From Bodo saltans (Eukaryota; Euglenozoa; Kinetoplastea; Eubodonida; Bodonidae): a DNA stretch of 23,063 bases. Positions 8,048-14,102 of the stretch are shown piece after piece. The notes under the pieces are model-generated. The model was not told the origin of the DNA. It made no database searches and was given only the letters and a program-made list of their open reading frames with translations. The position numbers were made by a program, and so were the translations under genes. The stretch lies in assembly GCA_001460835.1 (NCBI GenBank), contig CYKH01001637.1:1-23063 (forward strand). The letters run 5' to 3'. How positions within the stretch are numbered: the first letter of the stretch is position 1; every line of letters starts with the position of its first letter.

Positions 8048-9491
8048 ATGATACACCCGCGTTTGAGAGTGAAGTTTGTCATCGCGATTTGTGTTCTGTC
8101 TTTTTATTTTGGACTTTCGAAATTCTCCGAGTCATCTCTAACGCTTAGACAGCTTCGTCTTAGTCCTGAGTCGACTCCGAACGAGCCAAACTCCACCAAT
8201 GCAAATTTCATCGAGTCAAACTCCGCCAAGCCAAACTCCATCGAGTCAAACTCCACCGAGCCGAGCTACAATGTGCTTCCGATTGCGGATACCGAGGCTG
8301 ACGCAGTGACGTGGCAACTGGCCAACCAAGCGCTACCCGTTCCAAAGCGCGCAAGCGAGGGTACTAAACTCTTGCCTTACGAACGAGAGCTTCTGGAGGG
8401 CTTCCCACCAGCAAAACTGGGGTTACAAATTCATCGACCCACTCACAGCACAGATGTTCATCATCGGCGGCATCAAATCGCCGTCGTTTTCTTTGGATTG
8501 GTGAAGAAAGTGGTTGCTCCACAGTTTGCCGCATTTCGAGATTTCGTCGCGGCGCCATTGCTGAGTGCTGGTGAGGTCGACGTGTTTCTCCATACATTCG
8601 AGGAGAGCAACTTTTCAAACCCTCGCAACGGTGAGAAGTCACAGATCATCAATCAAAGCAAGAGCATTGGTCTGTTGCGGAACGCGTTTTCTGGTGCGAG
8701 ACGATTCAATGTTGCTGTCAGCGAGTCGAAAGAGGCGCACGATTTTTTTTGGTCCGACGGAGCGCTACACCCGCAACGGGAATCCATGGGGGCGCGACGG
8801 AAGTCTTAGCACACACTACTTGCTTCGACAACATTACAGCATGATTCGAGCGACTGAAATGTGGACCGGCACAAACTACCGGTCTCACTACTCGCCCCAA
8901 GAAAAACACCAGAACAATGAAACAACAACACATGTGTTTCTCCCCAATAGTAAGTATTCGTGCGTGCTGTACATCCGGCCGGACATGTTTTCTGAAACGC
9001 CGATCGCAGCTGAGACGATACGCGCCATGTGCAGACATGATAACGATGGCCACCGGGAACTTTCTGTTCCAAACCTTGAGTGGGAAGGAATTTATGATCG
9101 CGCTGCGTTTGGCACCCCAGAGGCGATGTTGTTGTACGGACTGCGTGGGTTACGTCTGCGGGCATTTATTGATGGCGGTGGACATGTCAGCGCAGAACCG
9201 TATCTGTTTCGCTATTTATGCGAAAACGAAGTTGTGATTCACATTGCCCCTTGGATGCTAAGGAGAATACGAGCTGATGGGAGCATAGAAGGACGAGATA
9301 TCAACAAAGCAATCCTCTCCGACCGATTCGTGCTATTCACTGACTTGTGGCGCGACCTACAGCTTCGTCAGCATTCAAAGTATTCAAAGGTGAACAAAAC
9401 GAAACATTCAGGGAGTGAAAAAATGCGAGGTTGTTTACCGCGAGCTCTTTGGGGCCTCCCGCACGTCACGAGCGACGCAGTGAAATCTTAA
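8048..9491 (+). CDS. Type II membrane glycosyltransferase-like protein, interrupted by a 1-nt frameshift
   Basis: ATG 8048 is the first ATG after the acceptor AG at 8009-8010. The protein opens with a short basic tail, then a hydrophobic segment (VKFVIAICVLSFYFGLSKF, about residues 8-26), then a stalk made of seven 15-bp repeats. The globular part starts near RHQIAVVFFGLVKK and EVDVFLHTFEES. This frame ends at 8809, but the continuing protein lies in the +1 frame from the T8 run at 8743-8750 (RNGNPWGRDGSLSTHYLLRQ, then CVLYIRPDMFSE, then YDRAAFGTPEAMLLYGLR, then SAEPYLFRYL) and ends with TAA at 9491. One T fewer would give about 480 residues. Patterns of the type FFGL, DVFLHTF, VLYIRPD and FGTP occur, as I recall, in glycosyltransferase-like luminal proteins of protists; the enzyme assignment is inference. 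The break may be a homopolymer sequencing error, a young pseudogene, or, less likely, programmed frameshifting. Confidence 0.7.
8168..8272 (+). repeat. Seven-unit 15-bp tandem repeat in stalk region
   Basis: Seven consecutive 15-base units, best seen as GAGTCAAACTCCATC-like variants, begin at 8168, 8183, 8198, 8213, 8228, 8243 and 8258. They encode degenerate five-residue units (ESTPN, EPNST, NANFI, ESNSA, KPNSI, ESNST, EPSYN). Two of them create N-S-T sequons, consistent with a glycosylated luminal stalk just after the membrane anchor. The unit is a multiple of three, so copy-number change keeps the frame. Confidence 0.9.
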
Positions 9492-9611
9492 GGCCGCCCT
9501 TCTTCGCTTCTTCGTTCAAGATACAAAATGAACACAAAGTGACAACAATCAACAACTTTACTGGAATTTCGTTAAGATGCGTCATAGGTGCTTGTGTTTG
9601 AAAAACTTCGG

Positions 9612-9637
9612 GTTTGTTTTTGTTTGTTTGTTTGTTT
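9612..9637 (+). repeat. TTTG microsatellite
   Basis: An imperfect run of TTTG units interrupted by one longer T run, in the 3' flank of the frameshifted gene. Confidence 0.8.
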
Positions 9638-9916
9638 AGGCTGCTGTCTTGAATACGTTGCTATGACAGTAGCCTGAGGCGGAGGGAAACATACGTTAAC
9701 GACCACAATGATCAAACACAAGACGCAGACCAGCTTCCGACACGGAACCCTCCTGCTGGAGTCCGGTGTGTGCTTTGCGACGCTACCACCTTGTACGTTC
9801 TCGGCGCCCATCGTGGTGTGTATCGCGCATCCGGTATCCTGTCATATGCAACTCTACCATTCGGTCTTGGGTTTCATGCCGTGGTTCCGCACATCAATGT
9901 CCTAAGGAGAACCATG

Positions 9917-10168
9917 TCAGTCAGTGAGGGAGATCCACATGAGGCTGCCTAGCAGTTGGAGTCCGGTGCGGTATGTTGGGTGTTTCTGTACGAGTGAATT
10001 CGTGGAAAGTGCCGCACCAGTTTCAAGAGCGATTTGACGGCGGCTGAGGTTGATGGTTTTAGCGAGTGAGGGCCCGATCGCCCAAGCCTCGCATAACCAA
10101 CATGATCGCTCGCTAAGGTGCAAAGATTGTTGGTATCTGCTAAAGATTTCGAAGTAAAAATGAATTAC
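9917..10168 (-). mobile_element. Possible reverse-transcriptase fragment (retroelement relic)
   Basis: On the minus strand, 83 codons are open from 10168 down to a TGA at 9917-9919. The stretch TINLSRRQIALETG, followed 25 residues or so later by YRTGLQLLGSLMWISLTD, resembles the region just after the catalytic palm of retroelement reverse transcriptases (the LG-x-x-I-D/N-L...I-x-L pattern, then a helix with LLGSLMW-type sequence), as in DIRS/VIPER/TATE-like elements of kinetoplastids. The catalytic YxDD motif is not visible. The directly repeated TCAG at 9917-9924 creates the terminating frame; with a single copy the frame would continue for about 13 more codons. It sits in the longest intergenic gap and is antisense to all genes, as expected for a decayed insertion. 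The assignment rests on recall of a short pattern only. Confidence 0.35.
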
Positions 10169-10184
10169 TTACTTACTTACTTAC
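10165..10184 (+). repeat. (TTAC)5 microsatellite
   Basis: Five exact TTAC units. They adjoin the edge of the minus-strand open frame proposed to be a retroelement relic. Confidence 0.9.
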
Positions 10185-10260
10185 TTGAAGGACATTCTTG
10201 TCAACTATTGCATACTGTTCTGCCAAGATTCCACCTTTGTTTCCACACGTACACCGCAGA

Positions 10261-10315
10261 CTTGTTTTTCTTCCGATTTCTTTTTCTCTCTTTTTTCTTT
10301 TTTTTTTTAAAAAAG
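10261..10315 (+). promoter_or_regulatory. Trans-splice acceptor directly before the ATG at 10317
   Basis: A pyrimidine tract of nearly 50 bases (10261-10308) is followed by AAAAAAG; the AG is 10314-10315 and the ATG starts at 10317. Splicing here would leave one genome-encoded base of 5' UTR after the spliced leader. Confidence 0.55.
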
Positions 10316-10316
10316 A

Positions 10317-10784
10317 ATGGCGCCAACAGACGACAAGAAACTCTCTGCTAAGAAGCAGCGAGTGCGCCCAACCAACAAGTCCATCGAGTCGCAGCGGTTC
10401 ACCACAGTGAAGCTTCCGAGGTCGAGTGAGGTGGTTGCCCAGTCGCGAATTCACGAGCTCGAGCAGCGCACGGCCACGACCCCAGCTGGCGGGTTCGACC
10501 CAATCCCAAACGACGGCATGTTTCTTATTGTGGAAGAATCACAATATTGGCCACCCCCGCCGCTGGACGATCTCATGCGCAGTTTCAACGAAGCGAATGG
10601 TGGACAGAGTCACACAAGTACAGTAGCACTTGCGGATGGTATGGACATGTACGACCGTCGTGCAGACGATGCTGCAGCAAAATCAGCAAAGCTTAAAGTA
10701 GTGAAGGCAATCGGTGAAGTGAGTCATCCTCGAGGCAAGGCTGCTAAAAATGTGAAAGTACAGTTTAATGATAACGACGATTAA
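10317..10784 (+). CDS. Small unrecognised hydrophilic protein (155 aa)
   Basis: 155 codons from ATG 10317 to TAA. The N-terminal 45 residues are Lys/Arg rich (DDKKLSAKKQRVRPTNKS) and resemble a nuclear or nucleic-acid-binding tail. The middle holds a conserved-looking segment GGFDPIPNDGMFLIVEESQY followed by WPPPPLDDLMRSFNEAN. The C-terminus is Ala/Lys rich and ends in acidic FNDNDD. No membrane segment or known catalytic motif is visible. The start is odd: the nearest AG after the long pyrimidine tract (10314-10315) leaves a single base between splice site and ATG, while the next in-frame ATG is at 10518, beyond a good part of the protein. I keep 10317. The globular middle segment and the surrounding splice signals make this a probable real gene. 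Function unknown. Confidence 0.7.
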   Translation: MAPTDDKKLSAKKQRVRPTNKSIESQRFTTVKLPRSSEVVAQSRIHELEQRTATTPAGGFDPIPNDGMFLIVEESQYWPPPPLDDLMRSFNEANGGQSHTSTVALADGMDMYDRRADDAAAKSAKLKVVKAIGEVSHPRGKAAKNVKVQFNDNDD

Positions 10785-11117
10785 GAATTGCAAAAAAAAA
10801 AAACAGTAAGAAAGAAATGGAGAACCCCAACCTTCGTTGCGTGAGAATCATTCTATTTTGGATTCTGTCAAAGATGATGCCTTCTTTGCGAATGAAAAAC
10901 GTGCGCGCTGTCCTGTTGTGTGCTGTTGAACCTTCTTGTTCTATTGACATTTTCTTATGCAGAAGGTAAACACACTCAGTATTTAGTTGGGCAACGCAAA
11001 TTCGGCAACTTCTCTCGTGGGAGAGGTCCAACAAACTTGAAAAGAGTCCCCCGTTACCCGAACATCGACGCCGCTGACGGAGGTGCATATCAACTACTTC
11101 TTTTGTGTCTCTATACG
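10785..11117. other. Intergenic region plus 5' UTR of the SGNH-like gene
   Basis: An A12 run follows the stop of the small gene. The part after the AG at 10961-10962 is probably a 5' UTR of about 155 bases with no ATG, although it happens to be open in the frame of the downstream gene. No gene seen. Confidence 0.6.
10931..10962 (+). promoter_or_regulatory. Trans-splice acceptor for the SGNH-like gene
   Basis: The tract CCTTCTTGTTCTATTGACATTTTCTTATGCAG (given as separate pieces: CCTTCTTGTTCTATTG, then TTTTCTTATGCAG) ends in AG at 10961-10962. No ATG occurs before 11118. Confidence 0.6.
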
Positions 11118-13685
11118 ATGATCAATAACGCACCTTCACGGAAGGCTATGCTCGTGCTTGTCACACTGGTGCTTTGCCTCTTTTTCATCTCCAATTGGAG
11201 TTCCCGCGAGGACCGGCGTTTGCAAGTCGTCGTTGACAACAACAACAACAACAACAGCAGTTTGGTGGACCTCCCGCGAGCCCTCACTACGATGATCCAC
11301 TGGAGGGAATTTCGCTGGTCTGGTGGTGGTGTGAGAGGCGCCACCGAAGGAGAGGAGAATATGAACCTTGACACAAAGATTCACAGGACTACAGTAGAAT
11401 TTTTTGAGAAGTCCTTTGGCATACCGGCTGCATCGTTTGAGTCGTTACAAAAATTGAACTACACACGGCACAAACATTCCACATTTGTCAAATTCTTTAC
11501 TTCCAACGTCACTTTGAACACGAACCCTGACTGTGCAGACCGTTTGCATCCAAGCTATCAACTTTTGTGCCATGTGTGGGCTGCGCAGCAGCACCATCGT
11601 AGTAGTAGCACTAGCAGCAGCAGCAGCACCACCAGAAATAGCACTGACTCTTCTTCATCCTATTCATCATTGTTCAAGCGGAATGCGTTGAATTCCATGT
11701 GCAGTTTATTTCTCGCGTGTTCTGAGTGGAAGCGCGGCCGATACAATGTCCCTTTGTCTTCAACATTGCTTCGCAGTACATTCGATGAGATCTTGAACGA
11801 CCACGAGCTCTTGAACGCCTCTCAAGTGCTCCTCCGCAACTTGATTCACGGCGGAAATAACTGGCATGAGTACAACTGGCTTGCAGATCGTGTTAATACA
11901 TCTCGCGGGCTTTTAGAGAGCCGTAAGAGCCCTCAAGAAAGTATGGACGTCCGAACAGCCTTCCAGGGTGGCGAAATCACCACCAAGAAAGTTTTTGCCA
12001 ACGGGACTGTTTCGCTACTGTTTTCGTCGAGGGGCAACGGAGCGAGGGGCCCCCACCTCACCCGGCCATTATCAGCACTCGAAACGATTGCGGTGCTCCA
12101 CCACAGAGCGACGTCAGGAATGCCACAGATGGTTGTGTTCCCTGAACGCGCTGAAAGGGTTGTATCGCCCGGTGACTTCGTTGAGTGCCGTGTGCCTGCA
12201 ATTAATGTGCTACTTTTCAGTGGCGACAGTCTCGCCAATCAGATGTTTATGCGGCTTCTCAACCTCGTCCGACGTGGCCCGCAGGGACGAGTGCTGGTTC
12301 CGTACGGGTCGGAACTCTTGAAGTCCAACTTCCGCCATTGGCCAATGCACGATCGGTGCAGATCCCTCGATTTAATTTTGGCCTTTTACCCCACGCATGA
12401 TGAGTTTCTTACATTTCAGTCGCTAATGCCGTACGGTGTGCTGGTGAACGACCAGTTTGTCCGTTCTAACGAGTCTGTGACTGCGTATTTCGCTGCTGTT
12501 GCCAAACGCAGAGCTACTAGCTTCTGCAATCAGTCGAAACCTGCAAGCGGTGCCTCTCTTGAGGAACACGACGACACAGGAGTAGCTTTGTTCTACCTCG
12601 TGTTTTTGGCGGATGCAATCACGTCAAGGCCAAGAACAGACGCGCTAGCACCCTGTCTCCCCGCTCAACCAATTCCTGAAAAATTTCCACCAGATGGTCC
12701 AAATTATCAGAAAATGAAAAACGCTGTATCGAGAGGCTTGACTCTTGTTCACGACCCCCCTGTGCCGTCACTTCGTTCACTGGGCGTGCGTATTCCAATG
12801 CATGTGGTGAACTCGAATATGTGGGAGGTGCATGAGTCGTCCACCACGTACGAGTGGCTGATGCGCATGGCCACCGGTAACTGCAGCGTGACGGCGAACG
12901 CGACGAATGTCACAGCGGTGGCGCCACTCCTCCCGAGAGAAAAAACTGCTGACTGGAGATTCGGCGAGCATCCTTCTTCCGATGTGACGCATCTTTATCG
13001 CACGTCGACGAACTTGTGGTTTCCAGATCGAGCCGTAGGCCGACGACGTCACGCTCTCAAGGCGCCCATCAAACCGTCACGCCGAGCCAAACCATTTTCA
13101 GTACTCTCCCCAACGGAACCTCGAGAGTTGGTTCGGTTGGAGACACCTTTCAGGTGGCTGCACGATGCAGTTACAGCCGTCACCGGATCTGATCCTCTTC
13201 AACAATCGATTCAGAATTCTAACCAAAACACTGAAGGCAAGCACGACCATCGCAACGGTGTTTTTTTTTCGCGGTTGCGGGTGCTGGATATGGGAAAAGT
13301 TTTCTTGGCGACCGGGAACGTATTTCATCAAAAAGACGGGCTACATGAACGTTGTAGCGGACTTCACTGGCTCGTCGGTGCGGCCTCGTACCACGACACG
13401 TCGCGTGCATTGCGCACCTCTGCGGAGAGATTAACACGCGAGGTTTTTCAGATTTCGCCAGAACCTACGGATCACTCTGAGATCGAACGCGTTCCTCTTC
13501 GTTTTGACAATACTGACGACTGCCATGGTTTTGGAACGCTGCTGACATTAAATGCTTTGCTACTAGATATCGTTCAGGCAGCGAATGAGATATCGTTCAG
13601 GCAGCGAATGAGAGTTGAGTCACTGCACTCGGCAAAGGGGATTAGCACGAACTGTGCGCCGCACCTCCCAATACACAGATGCTAG
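11118..13685 (+). CDS. Type II membrane SGNH/PC-esterase-like protein
   Basis: 855 codons from ATG 11118. The frame is open further upstream but has no ATG there; 11118 is the first ATG after the acceptor AG at 10961-10962. A short basic tail is followed by a membrane anchor (MLVLVTLVLCLFFISNW, residues 11-27), an Asn6 run (41-46), a Ser-rich insert (about 162-182) and a large luminal domain with several N-x-S/T sequons. SGNH hydrolase landmarks occur in the right order: NVLLFSGDSLANQ (block I, Ser371), HVVNSNMWEV (block III Asn region, about 562-571) and HQKDGLHERC (block V, Asp740 and His743). This order is characteristic of the PC-esterase/NXPE/CASD1/TBL group, many of which move O-acetyl groups on glycans, so a Golgi or surface glycan acyltransferase or esterase is likely but inferred. 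The last 30 residues are probably secondary: a 23-bp duplication shifts the frame past an older stop (13616-13618). Confidence 0.75.
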   Translation: MINNAPSRKAMLVLVTLVLCLFFISNWSSREDRRLQVVVDNNNNNNSSLVDLPRALTTMIHWREFRWSGGGVRGATEGEENMNLDTKIHRTTVEFFEKSFGIPAASFESLQKLNYTRHKHSTFVKFFTSNVTLNTNPDCADRLHPSYQLLCHVWAAQQHHRSSSTSSSSSTTRNSTDSSSSYSSLFKRNALNSMCSLFLACSEWKRGRYNVPLSSTLLRSTFDEILNDHELLNASQVLLRNLIHGGNNWHEYNWLADRVNTSRGLLESRKSPQESMDVRTAFQGGEITTKKVFANGTVSLLFSSRGNGARGPHLTRPLSALETIAVLHHRATSGMPQMVVFPERAERVVSPGDFVECRVPAINVLLFSGDSLANQMFMRLLNLVRRGPQGRVLVPYGSELLKSNFRHWPMHDRCRSLDLILAFYPTHDEFLTFQSLMPYGVLVNDQFVRSNESVTAYFAAVAKRRATSFCNQSKPASGASLEEHDDTGVALFYLVFLADAITSRPRTDALAPCLPAQPIPEKFPPDGPNYQKMKNAVSRGLTLVHDPPVPSLRSLGVRIPMHVVNSNMWEVHESSTTYEWLMRMATGNCSVTANATNVTAVAPLLPREKTADWRFGEHPSSDVTHLYRTSTNLWFPDRAVGRRRHALKAPIKPSRRAKPFSVLSPTEPRELVRLETPFRWLHDAVTAVTGSDPLQQSIQNSNQNTEGKHDHRNGVFFSRLRVLDMGKVFLATGNVFHQKDGLHERCSGLHWLVGAASYHDTSRALRTSAERLTREVFQISPEPTDHSEIERVPLRFDNTDDCHGFGTLLTLNALLLDIVQAANEISFRQRMRVESLHSAKGISTNCAPHLPIHRC
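11238..11255 (+). repeat. (AAC)6 trinucleotide run, Asn6
   Basis: Six AAC codons in a row encode Asn6 just after the membrane anchor of the SGNH-like protein. It is a pure trinucleotide run in frame. Confidence 0.9.
13566..13611 (+). repeat. 23-bp perfect tandem duplication
   Basis: The 23 bases at 13566-13588 are repeated exactly at 13589-13611. Because 23 is not a multiple of three, the second copy is read in another frame. The first copy reads DIVQAAN; in the original phase the second copy would read the same, followed by GAG AGT TGA (stop at 13616-13618). Confidence 0.95.
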
Positions 13686-14102
13686 TGATTACTGCTTGGA
13701 TGCGTTGGTTGCAAAACAGGTCACTTTAGCACACGCTTGGCCAAACCTTTAGAGAATTTTTACCGGGACCCAGCACCCCCTTTCGAAGCATGTGCGTGGC
13801 TTGAAGGCACTCGGCTGCCGTCGACAACGACGTTTGGAAGTTCCTGGACGTATTGTGATTTCACTCGCTTCGGAAGAACGGCGAAGGTATGGGAGCATGG
13901 GGGACATCGTTGGAGACTCTGGGGCGGGCTCGAAGACGGGGCTAAGCTCTGACGATTCGTTTTTTTTTTTCTTTTTTTTTCTAAACAGTTTTGTGTTTGC
14001 TTTTCAATGTTTTGAAAAATAATAATGAACATCTGCTTATTTTGTTTTGCAAATACGGCGAGACCATAAACATTAATTTTTCAAAAAAAAAATAAAAATC
14101 AA
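13686..14102. other. Intergenic region before the decarboxylase
   Basis: It contains short open frames without support (for example 13737-13952), T11 and T9 runs (13960-13970, 13972-13980), a strong acceptor AG at 13987-13988, two short upstream frames (14007-14015, 14025-14069), a weaker AG at 14061-14062 and an A10 run. No gene is assigned. Confidence 0.55.
13960..14062 (+). promoter_or_regulatory. Two alternative trans-splice acceptors for the decarboxylase gene
   Basis: The stronger tract leads to AG 13987-13988, which would keep two short upstream frames (ATG 14007 with stop 14013-14015; ATG 14025 with stop 14067-14069). The weaker tract (14034-14050) leads to AG 14061-14062, which removes both upstream ATGs and leaves ATG 14103 first. 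Confidence 0.5.

Larger units (their letters stand above)
9492..10316. other. Long intergenic region (825 bp) with a possible retroelement relic
   Basis: This is the longest gene-poor stretch. It contains TTTG repeats (9612-9637), TTAC repeats (10165-10184), the possible minus-strand reverse-transcriptase fragment (9917-10168) and a long T/C tract before the next gene. Two short + strand frames at 9708-9905 and 9770-9952 lack support. The 12-base sequence TGGAGTCCGGTG occurs twice, near 9759 and 9957. Confidence 0.5.

Noticed and set aside
9770-9952. Short + strand frame containing SYATLPFGLGF, reminiscent of an RT LPFG motif
   Set aside because: Other RT landmarks are absent in this frame and strand, and the better RT-like match is on the opposite strand next to it. 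The LPFGL string is probably chance.
10920-11117. N-terminal extension of the SGNH-like protein beginning MLLNLLVLL, a possible signal peptide
   Set aside because: It begins with GTG, contains the probable acceptor AG at 10961-10962 and has no ATG. The membrane anchor after ATG 11118 is sufficient.
13165-13434. 89-codon frame crossing the T9 run, considered as evidence for another frameshift
   Set aside because: The main frame reads conserved-looking SGNH sequence on both sides of the T9 run (VFFSRLRVLDMGKVFL, then the DGLH block), so no shift is needed.
13737-13952. 71-codon + strand frame after the SGNH-like gene
   Set aside because: No ATG at its start, no acceptor before it, and no recognisable domain. 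It shares the frame of the upstream gene beyond two stops, so read-through is not likely.
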